DNA of 64,000 bases from Cohnella laeviribosi DSM 21336 (GTDB lineage: Bacteria; Bacillota; Bacilli; Paenibacillales; Paenibacillaceae): NCBI RefSeq assembly GCF_000378425.1, contig NZ_KB899818.1:61611-125610 (forward strand). The letters run 5' to 3'. Below, piece by piece: positions 52,421 to 61,621 of this stretch. The notes below the pieces were generated by a model that was not told where the DNA came from, did not search any database, and worked only from the letters and a program-made list of their open reading frames with translations. The position numbers were made by a program, and so were the translations under genes. Numbering within the stretch: the stretch's first letter is position 1; each line of letters opens with the position of its first letter.

Positions 52421-52714
52421 TCAAAAATAAGTCCGGTTCACCGCCGTGATCGTGCCCGGCTTCACGATTACGGCCTGGCAGCCGAGACGGTAGCCCTCAT
52501 CCAGCTCCTCCGGCCCCAAGCGGTCCCATTCCGCGTCCGTCGCTTCATTCAGCAGCTCTCTGCCCTCTTTGACCAGACAGCGGCAGCGCGCGCATGTGCC
52601 GCGGGAGCAGTTGAACTGCCAGTCGACGCCCAGCTTGCGGGCGGCGGCCAGCAGGCTGGAGCCGACTTGCGCCTCGCCGCTTTTCGTGAGGGTTCGTCCG
52701 GTCAATGTCAGCAT
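52421..52714 (-). CDS. 2Fe-2S ferredoxin
   Basis: 97 residues from ATG at 52714 with GGGAGGG eight bases upstream; a long upstream extension is a shadow of the DUF2768 gene. The cluster motif CSRGTCARCRC (C-x4-5-C-x2-C) lies near residues 36-45 and the fourth Cys in YRLGCQAVI near 79. It resembles plant-type ferredoxins. First of the three-gene ferredoxin / nucleotidyltransferase / ferredoxin group. Confidence 0.88.
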   Translation of the reverse strand: MLTLTGRTLTKSGEAQVGSSLLAAARKLGVDWQFNCSRGTCARCRCLVKEGRELLNEATDAEWDRLGPEELDEGYRLGCQAVIVKPGTITAVNRTYF

Positions 52715-52761
52715 GGCTCGCCCTCCCATGTTCGCTACTAAAGCCTGAATAACGTAAAAGT

Positions 52762-52941
52762 TTAAATGATGGAAAACAATCCGAATATCATCCCGAGCAG
52801 CAGGACCGCAAACGAGACAAGCGATAACACAAAACGGATGATTCCTTTCGTCTTGGCGCGGGTAAACATAATAAGAACCGCCGACAAAATCATCAGACCG
52901 ATCCCGACAAACGATACCCACATTTTCGTCATTGGATCCAT
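52762..52941 (-). CDS. DUF2768 small membrane protein (YphE-like)
   Basis: 59 residues, below common ORF cut-offs. ATG at 52941 has AAAGGA nine bases upstream. Two hydrophobic helices: MWVSFVGIGLMILSAVLIMF and FVLSLVSFAVLLLGMIFGLF, joined by a short basic loop (TRAKTKGIIR). KMWVSFVGIGLM and its location between gpsA and spoIVA fit the DUF2768/YphE family. Function unknown. Confidence 0.8.
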   Translation of the reverse strand: MDPMTKMWVSFVGIGLMILSAVLIMFTRAKTKGIIRFVLSLVSFAVLLLGMIFGLFSII

Positions 52942-53094
52942 GTGCGCCGTTCCTTTCCGTTTTTACCCTACAAAACGGTGAATATTATACCATTTCAACG
53001 AAAAAAAGAAAACGAAAAGGGACCGGCACCGGTCTTGCACAGACCTTGCGGGACGGCCCCTCTTCGTTCGGCTCCATAGCGGCAGGCGCAGCGT

Positions 53095-53709
53095 TTACTT
53101 GAACACTTTGATCCGCGGCCCGAGCGGCTGGAAGGTCTTCTCGCCCGGCTGAGCGGTGGGCTTGCCGAAAGGCATCTGGGCGATCAGCTTCCAGCTGTCC
53201 GGAATGTTCCACGTCCGCTTCGCTTCGTCGTCGATGACCGGATTGTAGTGCTGCAGCGACGCGCCCAGCCCTTCCGCTTCCAGGCTTGTCCAGACAACGA
53301 ACTGGTGCATGGCGGAAGCATGCTCGGACCAGACCGGGAAATTGTCCTTGTATAGCGCGTATTGCTCCTGAAGCTGCCGCACGACGTTTTGGTCCTCGAA
53401 AAACAGAACCGTGCCGTAACCGCTGCGGAAAGCGTCCATCTTTTCCTTTGTCGAAACGAATTTGGCGTCGTCGCCGACGATTTGGCGCAGCGTCTTTTCC
53501 GTGATCTCCCACAGCTTGTCGTGGTGGGCGCCCAGCAGCAATACGATCCGCGTGCTTTGGGAGTTGAATGCCGAAGGCGTATATTTGACGGCGTCGCTGA
53601 TGATCTGCTCGATTTTCCCGTCCGGAATGACCGATTCTTTGCTTATCGCGTAGTACGAGCGCCGTTTTTTGACGGCGGCAAGGAAATCGGTTGCGGTTGC
53701 CAGGGTCAT
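53095..53709 (-). CDS. Nitroreductase family protein (Frm2-like)
   Basis: 204 residues from ATG at 53709 with GGAAGGAAG before it. FMN-dependent nitroreductase fold: AAVKKRRSYYAISKESVIPD at the N-terminus, TPSAFNSQSTRIVLLLG, and EAEGLGASLQHYNPVID near 150. The short length and these motifs match the fatty-acid-repression-mutant (Frm2/Hbn1-like) subgroup. It reduces nitro or quinone compounds using NAD(P)H; physiological substrate unknown. Stands alone between spoVIF and DUF2768. Confidence 0.92.
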   Translation of the reverse strand: MTLATATDFLAAVKKRRSYYAISKESVIPDGKIEQIISDAVKYTPSAFNSQSTRIVLLLGAHHDKLWEITEKTLRQIVGDDAKFVSTKEKMDAFRSGYGTVLFFEDQNVVRQLQEQYALYKDNFPVWSEHASAMHQFVVWTSLEAEGLGASLQHYNPVIDDEAKRTWNIPDSWKLIAQMPFGKPTAQPGEKTFQPLGPRIKVFK

Positions 53710-53853
53710 CTTCCTTCCAAACCTCCTGAATATTAATGACATGCGTAATACGGACAACCCGAAAACCTTGATTCGGATCGATCGTTTTATCCTTTCCCAG
53801 GCCGCCCGTCCGCTATGCTGCCGTCCTGCCCCCGCTTGCTGCCGGCATGGCAC

Positions 53854-53892
53854 AAAAAAAGGACCCCGATTCTTCCGAAGAAGACGAGGTCC
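53854..53892 (-). terminator. Terminator of spoVIF
   Basis: GGACC...GGTCC hairpin (53892-53861) closed by a stable TTCG tetraloop, followed by seven T's on the minus strand. Confidence 0.85.
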
Positions 53893-53916
53893 GATCCGCC
53901 GGGTTCGCCCGCGCCG

Positions 53917-54192
53917 TTATTTTTTCAGCATCATTTTCATGAGCCCTTCCAGGTTGTTCAGATTCAATCCGCTTTTCCTCACCGCGGAAGTAATCTCCCG
54001 GATCGTCTCTTCCGTGACCGGGACGCCGGCCATCGCAGACACTTGCTTGACCAGCTGACGGATTTGCGCGTCGCTTTGCAAGGTTTTCGGCGATACGCCG
54101 CTGGCGATTTTTTTGATCGACGTCTCCGAGATGGGTTTGCCTGTTTTTTTGCTTACGGTGTTCAAGATGTCCTTGGAAAGTTTCTTGTCCAT
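53917..54192 (-). CDS. spoVIF: Stage VI sporulation protein F
   Basis: 91 residues from ATG at 54192 behind GGAGGGG; a longer frame upstream is unsupported. It begins MDKKLSKDILNTVSKKTGKP and contains SIKKIASGVSPKTLQSDAQI and LVKQVSAMAGVPVTEETI, characteristic of the SpoVIF/YjcC family involved in late coat assembly. Lies between gpsA and the nitroreductase. Good terminator follows. Confidence 0.88.
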   Translation of the reverse strand: MDKKLSKDILNTVSKKTGKPISETSIKKIASGVSPKTLQSDAQIRQLVKQVSAMAGVPVTEETIREITSAVRKSGLNLNNLEGLMKMMLKK

Positions 54193-54304
54193 TGTTCCCC
54201 TCCTCCGGGTCCTACTCCAATGCATTTTATGAGGAGGAGAGACAATCGGTGCCGAAAAGCGGCGGCTGCCCACGGCGGCCGACCCGGCCGGTTCCGTTCG
54301 CGGG

Positions 54305-55348
54305 TCAGCGTTTCCCGTCAAAGGACGAGAAGACCGCCGGTTCGATTTCGTGCGTGCGGACGCGTCCCATCAGGGCGCCGACGGCCTCCGCGGGCGATTT
54401 TTTCTCGAACAGCACCTGATGCAGCTCGCTGGTAATCGGCATTTCGACGCCGTAACGACGGGCCAGAAGAAAAGCGGCCTTCGTCGTCCGGACGCCTTCC
54501 ACGACCATGCCCATCCGCTCCAGCACCTCTTCCAGCCCAAGCCCCTGGGCAAGCATAGAGCCCGCCCGCCAGTTCCGGCTGTGTCGGCTCGTGCAGGTGA
54601 CGACCAGGTCGCCGACGCCGGCGAGCCCGGAGAACGTCAGGGCATTGGCCCCCATGGCGGTGCCCAGGCGGCCGATTTCGGCCAGACCGCGGGTAATGAG
54701 CGCCGCCTTGGCGTTGTCGCCGAAGCCGAGCCCGTCGGAAAGTCCGGCTCCGAGCGCGATAATGTTCTTGATCGCGCCCGCCGTTTCCACTCCGATGACA
54801 TCGGGATTGGTGTAAACGCGGAAATACGCTTCGTTCATGAACAGATCCTGGGCGGCCTCCGCCAATGCGACGGTGCGCGAGGCGACGACCACCGTCGTCG
54901 GTTGGCGCTGGGCGACTTCCTCGGCGTGGCTCGGTCCCGACAGCACGACCACTTCCTCTTCGGGACGGCCCAGCTCCTCGGAGATGACCGTCGACATCCG
55001 TTTGAGCGTGTCGGTTTCGAAGCCCTTGGTCGCATGCACGATCAGCGTTTCCGGGCGAATATGTACCGCCGCCATGCGGGCGACGTCGCGCATCGCCGAC
55101 GACGGGGCGGCGAACACAACCGCGTCCGCCCCTTTCAGCGCGGCTTCCATGTCCGACGTTGCCTCAAGCGCTTCGGGCAGCTCCGCGTCCGGCAAATATT
55201 TGCGGTTGCGGCGCAAGCTGCGGATTTCCTCGGCCTGCGCCTCGCTGCGGGTCCATAACGTCACCGAATGGCCGTTGTCGGCCAGAACGCGCGCCAGCGC
55301 CGTCCCCCAACTGCCGGCCACCAGGACAGCGACGGTTTTAGACGCCAT
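54305..55348 (-). CDS. gpsA: NAD(P)H-dependent glycerol-3-phosphate dehydrogenase
   Basis: 347 residues. The Rossmann motif reads VAVLVAGSWGTALARVLADN; the usual first glycine (GAGSWG) is replaced by Val10. HATKGFETDTLKRM, LSGPSHAEEVAQRQPT and the catalytic lysine region GAIKNIIALGAGLSDGLGFG are intact. It makes sn-glycerol-3-phosphate for phospholipids, feeding PlsY encoded just upstream. It overlaps plsY by 11 bp. Whether the Val affects cofactor binding is unclear. Confidence 0.94.
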   Translation of the reverse strand: MASKTVAVLVAGSWGTALARVLADNGHSVTLWTRSEAQAEEIRSLRRNRKYLPDAELPEALEATSDMEAALKGADAVVFAAPSSAMRDVARMAAVHIRPETLIVHATKGFETDTLKRMSTVISEELGRPEEEVVVLSGPSHAEEVAQRQPTTVVVASRTVALAEAAQDLFMNEAYFRVYTNPDVIGVETAGAIKNIIALGAGLSDGLGFGDNAKAALITRGLAEIGRLGTAMGANALTFSGLAGVGDLVVTCTSRHSRNWRAGSMLAQGLGLEEVLERMGMVVEGVRTTKAAFLLARRYGVEMPITSELHQVLFEKKSPAEAVGALMGRVRTHEIEPAVFSSFDGKR

Positions 55349-55955
55349 GGGACTCCTCCTTTTTGCCGCCGAGTTTGTTTTCCGTGCCGTTTAACAGCTT
55401 GACGATGTTTTTCCGGTGGCGAAGCAACGCCAGCGCCGCCACGACGACACCTCCCCATACGATCGCCGGGCCGTAGCCGCAGGCAGCCGAGACAACCGGC
55501 AGCAAAACGGCAAAAATCATCGAACCGAGCGAGACGTAACGCGTCAGCGCGATCGCGGCGATCGCCACGACGCCGGCGATGACCGACGGGATCGCGGCGA
55601 GCATGACCATGGCGCCGATCGTAGTGGCGATGCCCTTGCCTCCTTTAAATTTGAAGAACACGGGCCAGTTGTGGCCGACGATGGCGGCGAGGCCGCAAGC
55701 GACCGGCAGCCATCCGTAATCGCCGTCCTTGAGGGCGAGCCCCAGCGCAACGGCGGCAATCCCTTTGGCGATGTCCAGGACAAAGACGGCAAGCGCCGGC
55801 CCCTTGCCCAGTACCCTGAGCGTATTGGTGGCTCCGGCATTGCCGCTCCCGTACTGGCGGATGTCGATTTTCCGCAGCGATTTGGCCAAGAGGATGCTGA
55901 ACGAAACCGAACCCAGCAAATAGCTGATGACAATCGCAATGATCGCTAACCACAC
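55338..55955 (-). CDS. plsY: Glycerol-3-phosphate acyltransferase PlsY
   Basis: 205 residues with about five membrane helices. Motif 1 is [15 protein letters not shown] near residue 37, motif 2 [14 protein letters not shown] near 102 and motif 3 [17 protein letters not shown] near 183. It acylates glycerol-3-phosphate using acyl phosphate. Upstream of and overlapping gpsA, whose product it uses. Confidence 0.96.
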   Translation of the reverse strand: MWLAIIAIVISYLLGSVSFSILLAKSLRKIDIRQYGSGNAGATNTLRVLGKGPALAVFVLDIAKGIAAVALGLALKDGDYGWLPVACGLAAIVGHNWPVFFKFKGGKGIATTIGAMVMLAAIPSVIAGVVAIAAIALTRYVSLGSMIFAVLLPVVSAACGYGPAIVWGGVVVAALALLRHRKNIVKLLNGTENKLGGKKEESHGV

Positions 55956-55967
55956 GGCCGGTCTCTC

Positions 55968-57290
55968 CTATTCCTGATCGGACTTGCGGCGAGTGTAGAT
56001 CCGAAGCGGAGTCCCCTCGAACTCGAAAGCAGCCCGTATTTTATTTTCCAAAAACCGTTCGTACGAAAAATGCATCAGTTCCGGATCGTTCACGAAAATG
56101 AGGATCGTCGGCGGCTTGACCGACACCTGGGTCGCGTAATTGATGCGCAGGCGGCGGCCTTTGTCCGTCGGAGGCGGCGTGACCGCCACGGCGTCCGCGA
56201 TAATATCGTTAAGCACGTGCGTCGGCACGCGCATCGCATGCTGCTCCGCCACCCGGTTGATCACCGGGAACAGCCGGTGAAGGCGCTGCTTGGTGAGCGC
56301 CGACAGAAACACGATCGGAGCGTAGTGCATAAAGAGAAACTGCTCGCGGATCGCTTTGGTGAACTGCTGCATCGTCTTGTCGTCTTTGGGCACGGCGTCC
56401 CATTTGTTCACGACAAAAACGGAAGCTTTGCCGAGCTCGTGCGCGTAACCGGCGATATGCTTGTCCTGCTCGATGATGCCTTCCTGGGCGTTGATGACGA
56501 TAAGCGCCACGTCGGCCCGTTCGATCGCTTTCATCGCGCGCATGACGCTGTATTTCTCGGTCGACTCGTACACTTTGCCGCGCTTGCGCATGCCGGCCGT
56601 ATCGATCAGCACGTATTTTTGCCCATCCTTTTCGAAGGGCGTGTCGATCGCGTCGCGCGTCGTTCCGGCCACGTCGCTGACGATGACGCGCTCTTCCCCG
56701 AGAATCGCGTTGACGAGCGACGATTTGCCGACGTTGGGCCGCCCGATTAGCGCCACCTTGATGACATCGTCGTCGTATTCGTCGTTCTCTTTGGCCGGAA
56801 GCTTCGCGACCGCCGCGTCCAGCAAATCCCCGATCCCGATGCCGTGAGAACCGGACACCGCCACCGGATCGCCGAAGCCGAGCGAATAAAATTCGTAAAT
56901 GTCCTCCATCCGTTGAAAATTATCCACCTTGTTCACCGCCAGGACGACGGGCTTGCCCGAACGGAACAGCATTTGCGCAACGTCCTCGTCCGCGTTCGTA
57001 AGTCCGGCTTTGCCATCGACCATGAAGATGATGACGTCCGCTTCCTCGATGGCCAGCTCCGCTTGCATCCGCACGAGCCTGAGCAGGCCGTCCTCGCCGT
57101 CGATCTCGATGCCGCCCGTGTCGATGACGCTGAACGAAACGCCGTTCCACTCCGCCGTGCCATAAATCCGGTCACGCGTAACTCCTGGTTTGTCTTCCAC
57201 AATGGCCAGTCGATCGCCGATTATCCGGTTAAAAATCGTCGATTTGCCTACATTCGGCCGACCCACGATAGCGATGACGGGTCTTGCCAT
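55968..57290 (-). CDS. der: Ribosome biogenesis GTPase Der
   Basis: 440 residues from ATG at 57290 behind GGGAGTGA. Two tandem Ras-like GTPase domains, each with GRPNVGKS (near residues 10 and 186) and NKVD/NKWD motifs, then a KH-like C-terminal domain (about 350-435). It assists 50S ribosomal subunit assembly. It follows the YIEGIA cluster and precedes plsY-gpsA, matching B. subtilis synteny. Confidence 0.97.
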   Translation of the reverse strand: MARPVIAIVGRPNVGKSTIFNRIIGDRLAIVEDKPGVTRDRIYGTAEWNGVSFSVIDTGGIEIDGEDGLLRLVRMQAELAIEEADVIIFMVDGKAGLTNADEDVAQMLFRSGKPVVLAVNKVDNFQRMEDIYEFYSLGFGDPVAVSGSHGIGIGDLLDAAVAKLPAKENDEYDDDVIKVALIGRPNVGKSSLVNAILGEERVIVSDVAGTTRDAIDTPFEKDGQKYVLIDTAGMRKRGKVYESTEKYSVMRAMKAIERADVALIVINAQEGIIEQDKHIAGYAHELGKASVFVVNKWDAVPKDDKTMQQFTKAIREQFLFMHYAPIVFLSALTKQRLHRLFPVINRVAEQHAMRVPTHVLNDIIADAVAVTPPPTDKGRRLRINYATQVSVKPPTILIFVNDPELMHFSYERFLENKIRAAFEFEGTPLRIYTRRKSDQE

Positions 57291-57360
57291 TCGTTTCACT
57301 CCCTAATATGGTTACCAGTTTATATACAGCCTACATCATAACAAAAATATGACGGCTTGG

Positions 57361-57552
57361 CTAACGGTTCTTTTGATGGCGGTCCACAAGGATGATCATG
57401 TCTTCGTGAATCTGATGGGCGGCGCAGTCCAGCGCTTTTTCCAGCAGATTGGACACCGATTTCAGGCGTTCGCGGTCCGCGACATGAATAATCGGCGCCC
57501 CGCCGGCAGCTTCGTCTTTGCGCGTCGTGACAATGGCGGCGATTCTAGCCAT
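57361..57552 (-). CDS. Capping complex subunit for YIEGIA
   Basis: 63 residues from ATG at 57552, directly after the YIEGIA gene stop at 57554. It begins MARIAAIVTTRKDEAAGGAP, with IIHVADRERLKSVSNLLEKA following. These motifs and its position identify the small cytosolic partner regularly encoded beside YIEGIA proteins in Paenibacillus-type genomes. Role probably in spore formation; mechanism unknown. Confidence 0.78.
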   Translation of the reverse strand: MARIAAIVTTRKDEAAGGAPIIHVADRERLKSVSNLLEKALDCAAHQIHEDMIILVDRHQKNR

Positions 57553-57553
57553 G

Positions 57554-58459
57554 CTAAGCGCCCCCTTTCCGTCTGTTGGCTTCCGTCGGCATCCTGACGG
57601 CCGCCTCAAGCAGCGGCACGCCGGTCACCGCCATCATCGCTTTGTCCCGGTCGCGTTCCCGCGGCAGAACAAGCAAGCCGAGCTTCCCCGAAGCCAATTC
57701 CAGCTTGGCGAGCGGAAGCAAGGCCGGCTCCCCGTCGTCCCGGTAAATTCCCAGCCGGGTGGACACATCGTGCAGAATCGCTTGCCGCTGCCCCAAATTC
57801 GCCAGCGTCACTTTCGCGTCGTCCGATTTCGGCGTGAGGACAAAGCCGATTCCCTGCTCGGCGATAATCCGGCGGTTGGCCTCAAGTCCCACGTTCATCA
57901 TGTAAATGCCCCCGACATGCACATCCGGTCCGTCAAGCCGGACGTCCGCAAATTCCACCCGCGCGATATCCCGAATCGTCTTGCCTTTGCGGAACTTCAG
58001 CATCAGCGCCAGATACAGCGCGCCGACCGCTATTCCCGCCCCCCAGCCCGCCAGCGTCACCGCCAAGCTGGTCAATAAGGCCGCCAATATCGACAAATAG
58101 TTTCTTCCTTCGAACACGACGGCGATCCCTTCGATGTAGGCCGCCCCGCGCGGCACCAGTTCCAGCTGGTCGATCGCCGAAAGCGTGTTGCGCTCCATGT
58201 TCCGCACTTCCCGGAATTGCTGGGCCGCCAGAGCCAAAAAGGTGATGGCCGTATAGTCCTTGTTGAACAGCGCCGGCACGGCGACCGCGCCGAGCGCCCC
58301 GGCGATTAAACCCAGCGCCATATGAATGATGCGGCCGTGAGGATAGGCCGGATATTGGCGGTAATCGCTCCGCAGCATCAATATGCGGGTCGAAGCGCCG
58401 AAAAACGTTCCGAGGGCGACGCCCGCAAGATCCGGATGCCCGCTTAGCCAGCTTGCCAT
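57554..58459 (-). CDS. YIEGIA family sporulation membrane protein
   Basis: 301 residues from ATG at 58459, overlapping the YphA-like stop (TGATG). The name-giving AAYIEGIAVVFEGRNYLS occurs near residue 110, flanked by hydrophobic helices (SILAALLTSLAVTLAGWGAG). A soluble C-terminal domain holds DGPDVHVGGIYMMNVGLEAN. The B. subtilis counterpart in this position, yphB/seaA, is linked to spore envelope assembly. Transcribed with yphA-like and capping-subunit genes. Confidence 0.85.
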   Translation of the reverse strand: MASWLSGHPDLAGVALGTFFGASTRILMLRSDYRQYPAYPHGRIIHMALGLIAGALGAVAVPALFNKDYTAITFLALAAQQFREVRNMERNTLSAIDQLELVPRGAAYIEGIAVVFEGRNYLSILAALLTSLAVTLAGWGAGIAVGALYLALMLKFRKGKTIRDIARVEFADVRLDGPDVHVGGIYMMNVGLEANRRIIAEQGIGFVLTPKSDDAKVTLANLGQRQAILHDVSTRLGIYRDDGEPALLPLAKLELASGKLGLLVLPRERDRDKAMMAVTGVPLLEAAVRMPTEANRRKGGA

Positions 58460-59088
58460 CAATACTCTTCTCCTCCTCTGCGCCAATTCCTGCGGCTGCG
58501 CCGGCCGCTCAGCCACTTTGCACACCGGTGAAAGGCAACCGACAGCGCTCTTGCGGCAAGAATCGGCATCCACCACGGATGAAACCGGACGGCGCCGCCC
58601 ATCGACTGCTGGATCGCCGGATTTTCGCGCCAAACCGATACGGCGAGAGACGCCGCAAGGCAGCCTAGCATAAGCGCCGCAAGCTGCTCGGCGGCGGAGC
58701 CGAGCATGAAGGCCGACGCCGATCCCGCCAAGATCGCCGCATAGAGGACGGCCTCGGCATCGCCCGGGGAGGCGGAGGCGAACAAGCTGCCGAGAAACAG
58801 CGTGACAGCGGCGATCAATAACCCTGCGGCGAAGGACGTCCACCGGCGGCTGCTCTCCATCGAACGAAAAAGGGCGATCGCATGCAAGGCCGTCCAGACG
58901 AACGTGCCGTTGAGCGACAGCTCTTCCGTCACCGGCACGTTAACCGCGAAAGCGAGCGGCCAACCGGCCAGGAACAGGCTGACGCTCCGCACGGGCAAGG
59001 TGTCCGCCAACTCGGCCCTCCAGCCGCTCCACCACAGAACGGCCGTGATCAGCCATCCGAATCCCGCTGCGTAGCCGGGAGGCAGCAT
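58459..59088 (-). CDS. YphA-like integral membrane protein
   Basis: 209 residues with about six membrane helices (FGWLITAVLWWSGW, SVSLFLAGWPLAFAVNVPV, FAAGLLIAAVTLFLGSLFAS and others) and an Arg-rich C-terminal tail. No known catalytic motif. Position between rpsA and the YIEGIA gene corresponds to B. subtilis yphA. ATG at 59088 has GAGGAGGG upstream. Confidence 0.7.
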   Translation of the reverse strand: MLPPGYAAGFGWLITAVLWWSGWRAELADTLPVRSVSLFLAGWPLAFAVNVPVTEELSLNGTFVWTALHAIALFRSMESSRRWTSFAAGLLIAAVTLFLGSLFASASPGDAEAVLYAAILAGSASAFMLGSAAEQLAALMLGCLAASLAVSVWRENPAIQQSMGGAVRFHPWWMPILAARALSVAFHRCAKWLSGRRSRRNWRRGGEEY

Positions 59089-59274
59089 GAAGCAATCCCT
59101 CCTCTCGTCAATGCCATTAGTATGCTCTTTTAAGCGGACGAACCCTCATTCGGAAGTTTAAAAAAGCTGCGATTCAGAACAGCATCCCGGCAACCGCGTA
59201 TTACGCGTATTAATTGTTTTCAAAGGTACAATACGTTAGGAAACAACTTCGATTTAACAAAAGGAGTGTTGAAA

Positions 59275-59520
59275 ATGGGGATTTTAAGCGGAAATCCGAA
59301 AGATGAGCCGCTGCACTATGGGGAAGCCTGCGACATCTGGCAATTTTCCATGGCGGCAATCATGGGCAAATCCATCCGGGAAGACGTCGCCGCCTTGTTC
59401 GCGAAGTATCATACGACGAAAGCCGCAATCGGACTGAAAATTTTGCGGCTTACCAAGGAAAAGGGATGGCTTGTCCCGCCTCCCCTGCATATTAAAAAAC
59501 CCGAAGAAGTGCCGGTGTGA
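59275..59520 (+). CDS. Short DUF3231-like protein
   Basis: 81 residues from ATG at 59275 behind AAAGGAG. The N-terminus MGILSGNPKDEPLHYGEACD and C-terminal KEKGWLVPPPLHIKKPEE match the two ends of DUF3231, a ferritin-like helical family often found in spore-formers, but the middle is shorter than in the usual 110-170-residue members. It may be a natural short form or internally deleted. It is a plus-strand gene in a minus-strand region, with its own terminator. Confidence 0.7.
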   Translation: MGILSGNPKDEPLHYGEACDIWQFSMAAIMGKSIREDVAALFAKYHTTKAAIGLKILRLTKEKGWLVPPPLHIKKPEEVPV

Positions 59521-59613
59521 CGCTCAATTGCAGAAGCGGCTATCCCAAAATAGCAATCAAAACGTCCACAATCCCTTTGCATTGCGAAGTTTCCGGCAGC
59601 GGTTGACAAGCGC

Positions 59614-59658
59614 AAAGGCCGCCTTTGCCGGCATGATGTCGGCGAAGACGGCCTTTTT
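59614..59658 (+). terminator. Terminator of the DUF3231-like gene
   Basis: Long hairpin with arms AAAGGCCG-CCTT-GCCG and CGGC-AAG-CGGCCTT, ending in TTTTT on the plus strand. The stem may also stop rpsA transcription from the other side, but the minus-strand tail is less T-rich. Confidence 0.75.
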
Positions 59659-59663
59659 CAGCT

Positions 59664-60869
59664 TTATTTCAATTTGCTCAGCTTGTCGCCGAATTTCTCG
59701 CCAAGCGTGAAGCTCATGCTTTCCGGAGCCGGAATGTTCGATTCCTGCTTCGGCGAGCGCGGAGCGCGCTCTTCGCGCGGCGGCGCTTCTTCCGTTTCCT
59801 TGATCGACAGGGAAACGCGTTTTTCGGAAGGATTGAAGTCCAGAATCTTGGCTTGCACTTCTTGGCCTTCCTTCAGCACTTCGAACGGCGTAGCGATGTG
59901 GCGGTGCGCAATTTGCGAAATGTGCACCAGGCCTTCGACGCCGGGGGCGATTTCGACGAAAGCGCCGAAGCTGACGATCCGCTTGACGACGCCGGACACG
60001 ATGTCCCCGGTATGGAACTTGTCGGCCGCCGTTTCCCACGGACCCGGTTGCGCCGCCTTGATGCTCAGGCTGATTTTGCCGATCGAAGGATCAACCTTCA
60101 AGACTTTGACTTTCACGGTTTGGCCTTCGGACACGACGTCGGCCGGATGGGCGACGTGCGTCCAGGCGATTTCGGACACATGGACGAGGCCGTCGATGCC
60201 GCCGATATCCACGAAAGCGCCGAACGGAGTCAGGCGTTGAACGGTGCCTTCGATGATTTGACCCGGCTGGAGGGAAGCCATGATTTGTTGTTTCTTCTCT
60301 TCATACTCGGCTTCCAGAACGTCTTTCTGCGACAGAATGACCTTGTTGTTCTCGCGGTCCAGTTCTTTGACCTTCACGCGGAGCGTGCGGCCCTTGTAGC
60401 CGCTGAAATCTTCGACGAAATGGCGCTCGACCATGGAAGCCGGAATGAAGCCGCGCACGCCTACGTTGACGACAAGACCGCCTTTCACAACGTCGGCAAC
60501 CGTCACTTCGAACACTTCGTCGCTTTCGAATTTCTTTTGCAAATCATCCCATGCACGGACGCTGTCGACTTGGCGTTTGGAAAGCACAAGCTTTTCCTTG
60601 TCGTCGTCGATGCTGACGACTTTCGCTTCGACTTCTTGCCCGATTTGCACGGCATCAGATGCGTTATCCAAATGAACGGCGGACAATTCCCTCAGCGGAA
60701 TGACCCCGTCGTATTTATATCCAAGGCTTACGAAAGCTTGGTTGTCTTCGATTTTAACGACGGTTCCTTTCACGGTGTCGCCTTTTTTCAAGGATACGAT
60801 GTTTTCAAGCGCATCCTGGCTGACCGTTTCGGCGGTCGCCGTTTCCTGGACATTCAATTCTTCAGACAT
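59664..60869 (-). CDS. rpsA: S1 domain RNA-binding protein (30S ribosomal protein S1 homolog)
   Basis: 401 residues with four S1 repeats, starting near 28 (KGDTVKGTVVKIEDNQAFVS), 114, 198 (PGQIIEGTVQRLTPFGAFVD) and 283 (TGDIVSGVVKRIVSFGAFVE). The tail is short and charged. Low-GC Firmicutes carry this four-domain form (B. subtilis YpfD), shorter than the six-domain E. coli S1; it binds mRNA and may not be an essential ribosome component. Ribosome site GAGGAGG lies before ATG at 60869. Confidence 0.94.
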   Translation of the reverse strand: MSEELNVQETATAETVSQDALENIVSLKKGDTVKGTVVKIEDNQAFVSLGYKYDGVIPLRELSAVHLDNASDAVQIGQEVEAKVVSIDDDKEKLVLSKRQVDSVRAWDDLQKKFESDEVFEVTVADVVKGGLVVNVGVRGFIPASMVERHFVEDFSGYKGRTLRVKVKELDRENNKVILSQKDVLEAEYEEKKQQIMASLQPGQIIEGTVQRLTPFGAFVDIGGIDGLVHVSEIAWTHVAHPADVVSEGQTVKVKVLKVDPSIGKISLSIKAAQPGPWETAADKFHTGDIVSGVVKRIVSFGAFVEIAPGVEGLVHISQIAHRHIATPFEVLKEGQEVQAKILDFNPSEKRVSLSIKETEEAPPREERAPRSPKQESNIPAPESMSFTLGEKFGDKLSKLK

Positions 60870-61036
60870 GAAAATACCTCCTCAGTTCTACCACAGCTTT
60901 ATTTAAACCCGCAAGCGTAAAAAGCGGTGTTTAAATCACATTAATCATCTTATACCAAGTTGAGATCGGCGTAAAAGGATCATCGGCATAAAAAAAAGAT
61001 AAAGTGCCTTTCGCCTGCTTCGCGCCGCAACCGCCG

Positions 61037-61618
61037 TTACGCCGAAGGCCGTCCGGTCGCCGCCATCTCCCGGATGCGGGACATCAGCCGCTCCGTCATC
61101 GTTTCCATATCTTCCCCGGCCTCCGCGTACGCCTTGAAATCCAACGGCGCTCCATACACCGCGATCATCTTCCGGAACGGGCGGTAATTGCCGATGATGG
61201 CTACCGGCACGATTTTCGCGTCCGCGCGCAGTGCCATCGTGACGGCGCCCCTCTTGCCCACTCCGATATCCTCGTTGCGGGTTCCCTGCGGAAAGATCGC
61301 CATCACCCGCCCTTCCTCCAGCAATTGGATCGCCGTCCGAATCGCTTCCTTGCTGACGCCTCCGCGTTTGACGGGAAACGCGCCAAGCTTGCGGATCAGG
61401 CTTCCGAAGAGCGGAATGGCGAAAAGCTCGGTCTTGGCCATAAAATGAAGCTCTCTCGGCACTGCAATGCCGAGGGCGATCGGGTCCAGCACGCTCTTGT
61501 GGTTGCTGGCGAGGATGACGGGACCATGCGGCGGGATATTCTCGACGCCCCGCGCCTCATAGCGGTACAGGACGGCGAATACGGCACGCAAAATCACCCG
61601 GCCGATACGATATAACAT
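61037..61618 (-). CDS. plsC: 1-acyl-sn-glycerol-3-phosphate acyltransferase
   Basis: 193 residues. The catalytic H-x4-D motif is NHKSVLDP near residue 39, and the substrate motif FPQGTRNED near 110 has Gln in place of the usual Glu. A single N-terminal hydrophobic segment anchors it. It makes phosphatidic acid in phospholipid synthesis. It starts 3 bp after the cmk stop, so the two are cotranscribed. Confidence 0.94.
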   Translation of the reverse strand: MLYRIGRVILRAVFAVLYRYEARGVENIPPHGPVILASNHKSVLDPIALGIAVPRELHFMAKTELFAIPLFGSLIRKLGAFPVKRGGVSKEAIRTAIQLLEEGRVMAIFPQGTRNEDIGVGKRGAVTMALRADAKIVPVAIIGNYRPFRKMIAVYGAPLDFKAYAEAGEDMETMTERLMSRIREMAATGRPSA

Positions 61619-61621
61619 AGC

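Noticed and set aside
52766..52981. 71-codon plus-strand frame opposite the DUF2768 gene
   Set aside because: The minus strand encodes a two-helix protein with proper ribosome site and synteny; the plus frame is its shadow.
53025..53062. Terminator for the nitroreductase gene
   Set aside because: A GGTCT/AGACC hairpin exists, but the stem is short and the tail (TTTTC) weak, so I did not list it.
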